NCBI GenBank assembly: GCA_036259835.1
Contig: DATABA010000144.1
Location: forward strand, 1-22,088
Direction of reading: 5' to 3'
Source of the DNA: JALYGK01 sp036259835
GTDB taxonomy: Bacteria > Actinomycetota > UBA4738
DNA: 22,088 nt
The notes under the pieces were generated by a model. It searched no databases, was not told the DNA's origin, and saw only the letters and a list, made by a program, of their open reading frames with translations. Below, in pieces: positions 1 through 6,819 of this stretch. Position 1 is the first letter of the stretch. Each line of letters starts with the position of its first letter. The position numbers were made by a program, and so were the translations under genes.

Positions 1-89
1 TCGATCGAGAGGTCGAGCTCCTGAAGCTCCAGGAGACGTTCCGATCCCCTTGGAGCGCTCGACGTGGAGGCGAGATCTTCGGCGGACAT
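1..89 (-). CDS. Zinc-ribbon domain protein (DUF164/C4-type), N-terminus only
   Basis: Reading the minus strand from an ATG at 89 gives 29 codons that run off the left edge. The fragment contains RLLELQELDLSI, which closely resembles the start of the coiled-coil zinc-ribbon family (DUF164), whose members usually open with a 'LLxLQxLDxxID' helix. The zinc-ribbon itself would lie outside the window. A weak purine run (GGGAAG) lies about 11 bases upstream of the ATG. The gene diverges from the gamma-glutamyltransferase gene across about 54 bases, which must hold both promoters. The call rests only on the N-terminal pattern, so the family is likely but not proven. Confidence 0.55.
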   Translation of the reverse strand, partial: MSAEDLASTSSAPRGSERLLELQELDLSI

Positions 90-143
90 GCCCGGCAAGC
101 TTCCCACACGCCCGCGACCGGGGGAAATGCTAGCGCCGCTCCA

Positions 144-1745
144 TTGCTGGGTGGCGGCTCTTGCTCCTACAGTCCCATCACCTTGGATCAGCCCCCTTCG
201 ACCACGCAGGCGAAGTGGTTTCCGCACGGCTGCGTGGCATCACCTCATTACCTGGCGTCCGCTGCGGGACTGGCGGTCCTGGCAGAGGGGGGGAACGCTC
301 TCGACGCGGCCATCGCCACGAACCTCACCCTTGGCGTGGTCACTCCGTACATGTGCGGATACGGAGGCGATCTCTTCGCGATTGTCTGGACCGATCATCC
401 GTACGGGTACAACGGCTCCGGCCGCGCGCCGGCCGCGGCCACCCCCGAACGAATACGTGAGGCCGGCGGTGGAACGATGCCGACGTTCGGCCCACTCACG
501 GTGACGGTCCCCGGCGCCGTGGAGGCATGGTTCGCACTGCTGGAGCGGTTCGGATCCCGAACCTTTGGAGATCTCTCGCAAACGGCCCTGAGGTACGCGC
601 GCGAGGGATTCGTGGTCAGCCCTCAGGCCATGTCGAGCATCGCTGTTGCACGCGAACGCTTCCGTGGGTACGAGGAGTGGCAGAAGGTCTACGGCGGCGC
701 AGTCGAAGGGCAGAATCTTCGGCAGCCCGACCTGGCACGGACCATCGAAGTCCTGTGCAACGAAGGCCCGGACGCGTTTTACCGGGGCTCGATAGCAGAC
801 GGGATCGTGGACCATCTCCAAAAGCTGGGCGGCGTGATGGCGAACGACGATCTCGACGGGCACCGCGGGGAGTGGGCCGAGCCGCTGGAATCAACGTATC
901 GCGGGGTGGAAGTCCTCGAGATGCCCCCCAATTCGTCCGGCGTGACAGTCCTGGAGGCGCTCGGCATCGTTGAGGAATCAGGCGCTCTACCGCCAGACGG
1001 CCCTGAGCGACAGCACCTGTTGATCGAAGCAGCGAAGCTCGCATTGGCCGACCGCGGCGCGTACCTGACGGATCCGGACGCCATGCGAATCGCAGCGGCG
1101 GACCTCATTTCGGCTGACTGGGTACGCCGTCGATTCGAATCGATCGACCGAGCCCACGCGTCAATGCCAGCATTGGCGCGGTCCCGTCCCGGTGGAACGG
1201 CCTACATGTGCGCCGCAGATTCGAACGGGATGCTGGTCAGCCTGATCCAGTCGAACTGGATGGGCTTCGGCTCCGGAGTCACGGTTCCCCGCTGGGGAGT
1301 GAACCTCCACAATCGGGGTTCGTACTTCTCGCTCGATCCCGAAAGCCCGAACATCATCGCCCCTCGGAAGAGGACGCTGCACACCCTGGTACCGGCGATG
1401 GCGCGGCGCGACGGGGAGCCATGGCTCGTCTTCGGAACGATGGGCGGTGACGGGCAGGTCCAGACGCACCTGCAAGTGCTCACCCGGAAGGTCGACGACG
1501 GTCTGGACGTGCAGGAAGCCATCTCCGCCCCGCGTTGGGTGGTTTCCCCGACGGACTGGTCGGTGACGGCCGAATCCCGTTATAACCAAGCAACGCTGAA
1601 CGGACTGCGAGAACGCGGCCACGTCCTTTCGGTGACGGATCCGTACGACGCATTGATGGGGCATGCCCACGCCATCGAGGTCGCTTCCAGCGGTTTCTTC
1701 GCGGCAACCGATCCGCGGGCAGAGGGAGCGGCGCTGGGATTGTGA
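144..1745 (+). CDS. ggt: Gamma-glutamyltransferase family protein (Ntn hydrolase)
   Basis: The protein covers almost the whole PF01019 fold. It has an early GLAVLAEGGNALDAAIA block, the central HGGT-like block GGTAYMCAADSNG, and a later FGTMGGDGQVQTHLQ block. In this family the precursor cleaves itself before a threonine that then acts as nucleophile; T352 (counted from TTG 144) sits at that place. The segment around APRKRTLHTLVPAM matches the YwrD-like branch rather than the E. coli GGT 'PLSSM' substrate loop, so the substrate may not be glutathione. No secretion signal is obvious, so it may be cytoplasmic. The start is uncertain: TTG 144 has a purine run about 17 bases upstream, and TTG 183 would also leave the domain intact. 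The frame stays open to the left edge, but the bases before 90 are better explained by the divergent gene. It is followed after 4 bases by the methyltransferase gene. Confidence 0.88.
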   Translation: MLGGGSCSYSPITLDQPPSTTQAKWFPHGCVASPHYLASAAGLAVLAEGGNALDAAIATNLTLGVVTPYMCGYGGDLFAIVWTDHPYGYNGSGRAPAAATPERIREAGGGTMPTFGPLTVTVPGAVEAWFALLERFGSRTFGDLSQTALRYAREGFVVSPQAMSSIAVARERFRGYEEWQKVYGGAVEGQNLRQPDLARTIEVLCNEGPDAFYRGSIADGIVDHLQKLGGVMANDDLDGHRGEWAEPLESTYRGVEVLEMPPNSSGVTVLEALGIVEESGALPPDGPERQHLLIEAAKLALADRGAYLTDPDAMRIAAADLISADWVRRRFESIDRAHASMPALARSRPGGTAYMCAADSNGMLVSLIQSNWMGFGSGVTVPRWGVNLHNRGSYFSLDPESPNIIAPRKRTLHTLVPAMARRDGEPWLVFGTMGGDGQVQTHLQVLTRKVDDGLDVQEAISAPRWVVSPTDWSVTAESRYNQATLNGLRERGHVLSVTDPYDALMGHAHAIEVASSGFFAATDPRAEGAALGL

Positions 1746-1749
1746 CGGC

Positions 1750-2787
1750 ATGCGGCTGACCGCGCGACCCGAAAACCCGAGCGAGGCTGTTGCGCTGGCC
1801 TTCAACTTGGGGCCGGTTCCCGTCGCGCAGGCGATGTTCGGAATGCCGATCTCCAGAGTGGTCATAGCCGGCGTGCGCCTCGGCATCTTCCAGCGACTGG
1901 CGAAGGGACCGGCGACCTCAGGCGAGATAGCCACCGAACTGGGACTGCACGCCGAGGGCGCGGACGAGCTCCTTCGTGCGATCGCGGTTTTCCGATTCCT
2001 GAAGCGCTCCGGCGATCGATACGTCCTTGCGCGGCGCGCTCGGCGATGGCTGGATCCGGCGTCAAACCTCTATGTCGGGTCCTTCATTGAGCACTGCGCC
2101 GACTACTGGGAGTGGTGGGCGAAGCTCGAGGCTGTGGTCAGAACCGGAAATGCGGTCGAGATCCACGCCGCCGGGCCGGAGGACTCTCATTGGCGCCGCT
2201 ACATTCGAGGTCAGTTCGAGCTGGCGCGGTTGTCCGCAGGCGAAGTCGCTCGGGCCGTCCGTCTCCCTCCCCGTTCCACGTCGCTGGTCGACGTCGCGGG
2301 CGGCCACGGCTGGTTTTCGGTCGAGCTATGTCGGCGACACCCGGACTTGCGCGCAACGGTGATCGATCTCCCTGGCAGCGTGACGATCGGTCGCGAAATC
2401 GTCGCCGAGGCCGGCATGAGCGACCGAGTGGAATTCGTCGAAGGAGATCTGTTATCGGACGATCTCGGCGGTCCGTACGACGGAGCGCTCTGCTTCAACA
2501 TCATTCACCACCTGGCGCCGGCGCAGAACACGGAGCTCTTCCGTCGTTTGCACAACGCTCTTCGGCCCGGCGGGACCGTCGCGGTTCTGGACCTGTTCCG
2601 TCCGCCCCGGGAGCGCCGAATGAACACGTCGTCACTTCTTGGGTTGTTCTTCTTCCTGACCTCGGGAACGTCGACATACAGGCCAGATGATCTTCGGCGG
2701 TGGCTCCGCGACTCGGGGTTCTCGCAACCGAAGGGCCGGCGCATCAAGCGCATCCCCGGACAGACGGTGTACACCGCCAGCAGATAG
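1750..2787 (+). CDS. SAM-dependent O-methyltransferase-type protein
   Basis: This 345-residue protein has the two-part layout of the PF00891 O-methyltransferases. Residues of about 15-105 form a winged-helix dimerisation domain (AQAMFGMPISRVVIAGVRLG, then a GEIATELGL helix-turn-helix-like stretch). A Rossmann methyltransferase domain follows, with SAM motif I at 180-187 (VDVAGGHG). The block NIIHHLAP followed by ALRPGGTVAVLD lies later. ATG 1750 is preferred over an upstream in-frame ATG at 1663 because it begins 4 bases after the gamma-glutamyltransferase stop and gives the usual family length. The spacing implies co-transcription and translational coupling. The closest known relatives methylate hydroxyls of small aromatic or polyketide compounds; the substrate here cannot be read from sequence. 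A link with gamma-glutamyl metabolism is only inferred from adjacency. Confidence 0.85.
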   Translation: MRLTARPENPSEAVALAFNLGPVPVAQAMFGMPISRVVIAGVRLGIFQRLAKGPATSGEIATELGLHAEGADELLRAIAVFRFLKRSGDRYVLARRARRWLDPASNLYVGSFIEHCADYWEWWAKLEAVVRTGNAVEIHAAGPEDSHWRRYIRGQFELARLSAGEVARAVRLPPRSTSLVDVAGGHGWFSVELCRRHPDLRATVIDLPGSVTIGREIVAEAGMSDRVEFVEGDLLSDDLGGPYDGALCFNIIHHLAPAQNTELFRRLHNALRPGGTVAVLDLFRPPRERRMNTSSLLGLFFFLTSGTSTYRPDDLRRWLRDSGFSQPKGRRIKRIPGQTVYTASR

Positions 2788-2794
2788 CTAGGCT

Positions 2795-2809
2795 TTCAGG
2801 GCGCCTGAA
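2795..2809 (+). other. Perfect 6-bp inverted repeat with 3-base loop
   Basis: TTCAGG (2795-2800), a GCG loop, then CCTGAA (2804-2809). It lies in the 36-base gap between the methyltransferase and the coiled-coil gene and ends two bases before the purine-rich ribosome-binding stretch GAAAGGAAG (2811-2819). No T run follows, so a classical terminator is unlikely. It could be an RNA hairpin affecting the ribosome-binding site or a protein-binding site. Confidence 0.4.
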
Positions 2810-2823
2810 CGAAAGGAAGACCG

Positions 2824-3591
2824 GTGCCGAAGTCATCCGTCAAGCCCGATATCGATGCGTTGTATGGGCTGCCGCCCGAGCAGTTCACGGCGGCGCGTGA
2901 CCGGCTCTTCAAACAGCTGCGAGACGATGGCAGGAGCGCCGAGGCTCAAGAGGTGAAGTCACTACGGCGCCCCACCGTCCCGGCGTGGGCGGTCAACCAG
3001 GTCGTTCGGGAACACCGGCGGGAAGTCGAAGAGCTTCTCGCCGCAGGCGAAGACCTTCGACGGGCGCAGCAACGAGCGCTCTTTGGGAAGGGCGGCGCGG
3101 ACCTTCGGGAAGGCAGCGAACGCCGCCGGAACGCACTCCGTGCCGTCGCCCAGGCGGCCGAGGCGATGCTGGAACGTGCCGGCCGCGCTTCGGCGCCTCA
3201 CCTGGATGCGATTCGAACCACGTTCGAATCGGCCTCTCTGGATCGAGAGGCGGCCGCCGAGCTCCTCGAGGGACGACTGGTGAAAGAACTCGATGCGCCG
3301 GCCGGTTTCGGAGATGTCACCGGGCTCACGCTGGTCCAGGGGATGGAGGGCACGGACGCGAAGGCGGCCACCAGGCGCGCCGACCAGGAGGCTCGACGCC
3401 GAGCCAGGGAAAAGCGCGAAGCCGAAGCGGCGAAAGCGCGAATAGCGGAGCTTCGGCGCGAGGCTCAAAGAGCCGAGCGGGAAGCGGCGAAAGCGGAGCG
3501 AGATGCCGACCGAGCGCGGGCCGAAGCGGTTCGATTACGAAAGGTGGCGGAGCAGGCCCGGCAGAAGGCCGACCGTTACTCCAGGGCGTAG
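2824..3591 (+). CDS. Conserved actinobacterial-type hypothetical protein with C-terminal coiled coil
   Basis: This 255-residue protein starts at GTG 2824, 4 bases after a GAAAGGAAG ribosome-binding stretch. Residues of about 10-60 carry a recognisable block (DALYGLPPEQFTAARDRL, then a stretch ending RRPTVPAWAVNQ). I know this block from many unnamed proteins of high-GC bacteria, where it has no assigned function. Residues of about 170-255 are almost entirely Ala, Arg, Glu and Lys in heptad-like spacing, predicting a long charged coiled coil that runs to the stop. No signal peptide, membrane segment, metal site or enzyme motif is visible. Its last 16 bases overlap the end of the convergent cyclase gene. 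A structural or nucleic-acid-associated role is possible but not shown. Confidence 0.75.
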   Translation: MPKSSVKPDIDALYGLPPEQFTAARDRLFKQLRDDGRSAEAQEVKSLRRPTVPAWAVNQVVREHRREVEELLAAGEDLRRAQQRALFGKGGADLREGSERRRNALRAVAQAAEAMLERAGRASAPHLDAIRTTFESASLDREAAAELLEGRLVKELDAPAGFGDVTGLTLVQGMEGTDAKAATRRADQEARRRAREKREAEAAKARIAELRREAQRAEREAAKAERDADRARAEAVRLRKVAEQARQKADRYSRA

Positions 3592-6191
3592 TCAATCGCT
3601 TCCTCGACGGTCATGGCCTCGCCCCGCGAGCGTGCCAGGGCCTCTTCCTCCTGAGAAAGGACCCGTTCTTCCCGCTCTCCGCTCTGTTGCGTCCAATCCC
3701 GTAGTTCCATTCCGGTCGAAGCGCGAACCGTTTCGGCCGCGGCTTCCAACACGACGGCTCGGGCGTAGTCCCTCATGGCCGCCGCTCGCTCGGCAAACGT
3801 CTCGAGGCAAAAGACGATGCCGCTGAGGTCGCCGGCTGCGGTAAACAGCTTGAGGGCTTCCGCCAACCAATCTCGCGCCTCCGAAGTCGATCCGTCCCGC
3901 ACAGCGGCCGAGCCCAACATGTACAGCGTCCATGCAGCTTGGAACTCATCTCCCGCTCGACGCGCCTCTACGAGCGCGGACTCCAAGTGCTGCCGTGCCT
4001 CCGCATACTTGCCCTCCACGAAAGCGGTGTTTCCGAGTCCCCAGCGCGCCCTCGACAGACCGGCGGCGTCGCCGACTTCCTCGAAGAGCGACACGCTCCG
4101 TTCCATATATGTGCGTGCCACGTCGTTCTCCCCCCGCTGGGCGTAGGGAAAGCTCAAGTTGTAGAGCGCATTCGCGATCAACGCCTTATCTCCGATGCGC
4201 TCCGCGAGTTCGAGCGCTTGCTCGTACAAAACCTGCGTTTTCTCCACGTCGGACCTCCAATAGGCGATCCCGCCTGCCGCCTCGAACGCCTTCAGGCGGA
4301 CCGGTGCGTCCTCTGGAGCCGCCGGGAGCGAGAGCGCCCGGTCGACTCTCATCGCCGCCTCCGGCAGGTGGCCTCGGATCTGCCAGAACCGCCATACCGC
4401 CCCCGTGATCCGCAGCGCGATCGTGGTGTGGTCGCCTTCGCAAGCCCAGTCGAGCGCCGCTCGAATGTTGTCGTGGTCGAGTTCCAGCCGGTCCAGCCAC
4501 CCTTTTCCCTCTCGCCCCAGGAGATGTTGTTCGGCCTCTTCGGCCAGCGTGACGAAGACGCCTGCGTGCCGCCGCCGGATCTGGTCGGCTTCGCCGCTCT
4601 CCTCCAGTCGCTCCTTGGCGAAGTCTCGAATCGTCTCGAGCATCGCGAAGCGGGGTCCTCTCTCTCCCTCTTCGCTCACGGTGAGCAGGCTCTTTTCGGT
4701 GAGGGAATCGAGTCCCTCCAGCACGTCGATCCCGAGCGCGTCGGCAGGGCCGCACACCGCTTCGACCGTGTCGATGTCGGCGCCGCCGCGGAAGACCGCG
4801 AAACGAGCGAACAGTCGTTGCTCCGGTTCCGACAGCAGGTCGGTGCTCCACGCTATGGCCTGTCGAAGGGTCTGCTGCCTGGCGGGGAGGTCACGGGACC
4901 CTCCCGCCAACAGAGCCAACCGATCCCCGAGCCGCGCGAGCATCGTCTGGGGCGGGAAGATCCGAATCATCGCCGCCGCAAGCTCGATGGCCAGCGGCAG
5001 GCCGTCCAGCCGAGCACAGATCTCGGCGACCGCCGGCGCGTTCTCATTCGTAACCGCAAAGTCCGGTTTCACGCTCCTGGCCCGTTCGATGAACAGCGCG
5101 ACCGCTTCGTAATGCGACAACGTGTCCAGGTCCGGCAAATGGCGGGGATCCGGGAGCCCGAGCGGAGGGACCGGAAACTCCCGTTCGCCGTAGAGGCGGA
5201 GCGGAGCGCGACTGGTCACGATCACCTTCACGCCGGGCGTCGCGTTGAGTAGGTCCGTGACGACCGGTCCGGCGGGGATGATCTGCTCGAAGTTGTCCAG
5301 CACCAGGAGCGCTTCCTTGTCGTGGAGGTGGCCGATTACCAGCTCGAGTGGCGGGCGGCTCCCCTGGGTTTCCTTCAATCCAAGGGTCTCCGCAATGGTC
5401 GATGGCACAAGCTCGGGGTCTCGGACAGGGGCCAGAGCGACGAACCAGGCGCCGCCGGAGAACTCGTCGCGCGTCGCAGCGGCGACTTGCAGAGCAAGTC
5501 GCGTCTTGCCGGTCCCTCCCGGCCCGGTAAGAGTCAAAAGACGTGTCTCGGCGAGGAGCTGACGGCACTGTTCGAGCTCGCGTTGCCGCCCCACGAAGCT
5601 CGTCAGCTGAGCAGGAAGGTTGCCGACCGTCGGCCCTGCGGACCGTATGGGCGGAAAGTCGGCCGGCAGCCCTTCGATATCGAGCTGAAAAAGATGTTCG
5701 CGCTCTTTCAAGTCCTTCAGGGCGTAGCTGCCGAGGTCCCGCAAGGTTGTCCCTTCTGGCAGCTGCCCGCGAACCAGCGCAGCGGTGGTCTCCGACAACA
5801 GGATCTGACCGCCGTGTCCAGCGCCGGCGATCCTCGCCACCCGGTGCAGGTCGATGCCGACGTAGTCGCCGTCGCGCAAGCGACCTTCGCCGGTGTGGAT
5901 CCCAACACGGATGCGGACCGGTGTCCCGTCCGCTGCGGGCGACTTCGCGAGCCAGCGCTGGATTTCGGCGGCGGCCGCCACCGCGGCAGAGGCCGACGCG
6001 AAGACCAGGAAGAACGCATCGCCTTCAGTTCCGAATTCCTGGCCTCCAAGGCGCGCCACAACCTCGCGGACGATCGTCCGATGGTGGTCGAGGACGTCCG
6101 CGTACGAGTCGCCGAGCTGCTGCAGGAGCCGCGTCGACCCCTCTATGTCGGTGAACAGGAACGTGACGGTTCCGGTCGGAAGACCCTGCAT
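3576..6191 (-). CDS. Class III cyclase-domain / NB-ARC-like STAND ATPase / TPR signalling protein
   Basis: 871 residues. Residues 5-175 form a class III nucleotide cyclase homology domain, with the two metal-binding aspartates D15 (FTDIEGST) and D58 (TEGDAFF). The lysine that normally selects ATP (KxxGD) is replaced by G54. The transition-state Asn of NxxxR is H116, with R120 kept. Catalysis is therefore uncertain, though this His pattern is common in actinobacterial relatives. Residues of about 195-480 are an AfsR/NB-ARC type ATPase: P-loop G223-T230 (GPGGTGKT), Walker B at 295-299 (LLVLD), TSR motif near 327 and GLPLAIELAA near 400. Residues of about 560-830 contain TPR-like helices. There is no terminal DNA-binding domain, so it probably signals through oligomerisation or cAMP. 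ATG 6191 has GGAGG about 9 bases upstream and starts 6 bases after the pyrophosphatase stop. Confidence 0.9.
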   Translation of the reverse strand: MQGLPTGTVTFLFTDIEGSTRLLQQLGDSYADVLDHHRTIVREVVARLGGQEFGTEGDAFFLVFASASAAVAAAAEIQRWLAKSPAADGTPVRIRVGIHTGEGRLRDGDYVGIDLHRVARIAGAGHGGQILLSETTAALVRGQLPEGTTLRDLGSYALKDLKEREHLFQLDIEGLPADFPPIRSAGPTVGNLPAQLTSFVGRQRELEQCRQLLAETRLLTLTGPGGTGKTRLALQVAAATRDEFSGGAWFVALAPVRDPELVPSTIAETLGLKETQGSRPPLELVIGHLHDKEALLVLDNFEQIIPAGPVVTDLLNATPGVKVIVTSRAPLRLYGEREFPVPPLGLPDPRHLPDLDTLSHYEAVALFIERARSVKPDFAVTNENAPAVAEICARLDGLPLAIELAAAMIRIFPPQTMLARLGDRLALLAGGSRDLPARQQTLRQAIAWSTDLLSEPEQRLFARFAVFRGGADIDTVEAVCGPADALGIDVLEGLDSLTEKSLLTVSEEGERGPRFAMLETIRDFAKERLEESGEADQIRRRHAGVFVTLAEEAEQHLLGREGKGWLDRLELDHDNIRAALDWACEGDHTTIALRITGAVWRFWQIRGHLPEAAMRVDRALSLPAAPEDAPVRLKAFEAAGGIAYWRSDVEKTQVLYEQALELAERIGDKALIANALYNLSFPYAQRGENDVARTYMERSVSLFEEVGDAAGLSRARWGLGNTAFVEGKYAEARQHLESALVEARRAGDEFQAAWTLYMLGSAAVRDGSTSEARDWLAEALKLFTAAGDLSGIVFCLETFAERAAAMRDYARAVVLEAAAETVRASTGMELRDWTQQSGEREERVLSQEEEALARSRGEAMTVEEAIDYALE

Positions 6192-6197
6192 GTCGGC

Positions 6198-6725
6198 CTA
6201 GCCTCCGCCCTCTTCGGCAAGCCGCTCTCGCGCCTCGGTGATAACCGCCATGGCCTCTTCGCGACTGGCAAAGCCCTCCGTGCCCACCTTCTTTTCCTCG
6301 AGATCCTTGTAGATGGTGAAGAAGTGCTCGATCTCCGATCGAACGGTGGGCTGAAGGTCATCCAGCTCTTTGACGTGCGACCACATCGGGTCGCGGAGCG
6401 GTACGCAGATGATCTTTTCGTCCCGGCCCTTTTCGTCCCACATCCTGAACAGACCCACCGGGCGGGCACGTATTCGGCACCCCGGGAACGTGGGCTCTCC
6501 GACCAGAACGAGCGCGTCCAGGTAGTCGCCATCCGCTCCCAGCGCGCCTTCAATGTACCCGTAGTCCGCGGGATATCGAACCGACGTGAACAGCATGCGG
6601 TCCAGCACGATCTGGCCGGTCTTGCGGTCGAACTCGTACTTGTTGCGAGATCCGGTGGGGATCTCGACCACCACCGTCACGTCAGCTGGGTCGGTTCGTT
6701 CGCTCTTGGCCACCAGAGCAACCAT
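6198..6725 (-). CDS. ppa: Family I inorganic pyrophosphatase
   Basis: 175 residues, normal for bacterial soluble pyrophosphatases, which hydrolyse PPi to two phosphates and pull biosynthetic reactions forward. Family blocks are present: VEIPTGSRNKYEFD near residue 20, LDRMLFTSVRYPADYGYI near 41-60 with the catalytic Tyr region, then DGDYLDALVLVG and a DEKIICVP block. The metal-binding aspartates of the signature (DGDxxD, then D in DEK) are kept. The residue usually Pro in DxDPLD is Tyr here. ATG 6725 is chosen because a GGAG lies about 10 bases upstream. It heads a two-gene unit with the cyclase-domain protein and diverges from the LuxR gene across a 94-base region. A cyclase releases PPi, so the pairing may be functional; that is inference. 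Confidence 0.95.
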   Translation of the reverse strand: MVALVAKSERTDPADVTVVVEIPTGSRNKYEFDRKTGQIVLDRMLFTSVRYPADYGYIEGALGADGDYLDALVLVGEPTFPGCRIRARPVGLFRMWDEKGRDEKIICVPLRDPMWSHVKELDDLQPTVRSEIEHFFTIYKDLEEKKVGTEGFASREEAMAVITEARERLAEEGGG

Positions 6726-6775
6726 CGTATTCGACTCCAGGAGGGCCTTTCCCCAGACTGGTTAGGGCCATCGTG

Positions 6776-6781
6776 CATAAT
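6776..6781 (+). promoter_or_regulatory. Candidate -10 element (CATAAT) upstream of the LuxR-type gene
   Basis: CATAAT matches TATAAT at five of six positions and stands out in GC-rich DNA. It lies 38 bases before ATG 6820, in the divergent pyrophosphatase/LuxR region. No good -35 hexamer is visible at 16-18 bases upstream, so this may be an activator-dependent promoter or chance. Confidence 0.3.
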
Positions 6782-6803
6782 CAATAGCTCGGTGCGAGAT
6801 CTT

Positions 6804-6809
6804 GGAGGT
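6804..6809 (+). promoter_or_regulatory. Ribosome binding site deciding start at ATG 6820
   Basis: GGAGGT sits 10 bases before ATG 6820. It overlaps the upstream in-frame TTG at 6802, so the TTG cannot use it. This makes 6820 the preferred start. Confidence 0.65.
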
Positions 6810-6819
6810 CGAGTTCACC

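Noticed and set aside
1..143. Upstream extension of the gamma-glutamyltransferase frame to the left edge
   Set aside because: The frame is open, but the minus strand here gives a better match (DUF164 N-terminus) and the extension has no family similarity.
64..504. A 146-codon open frame at the left edge
   Set aside because: It overlaps the gamma-glutamyltransferase gene in another frame and is Arg/Pro-rich without motifs.
1663..1749. Upstream ATG for the methyltransferase
   Set aside because: It would overlap the preceding gene by 83 bases and add residues without family similarity; ATG 1750 fits spacing and length.
3939..5252. A 437-codon plus-strand open frame opposite the cyclase-STAND gene
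   Set aside because: Composition is Arg/Asp-rich with no domain, and the minus strand carries an intact P-loop and TPR protein.
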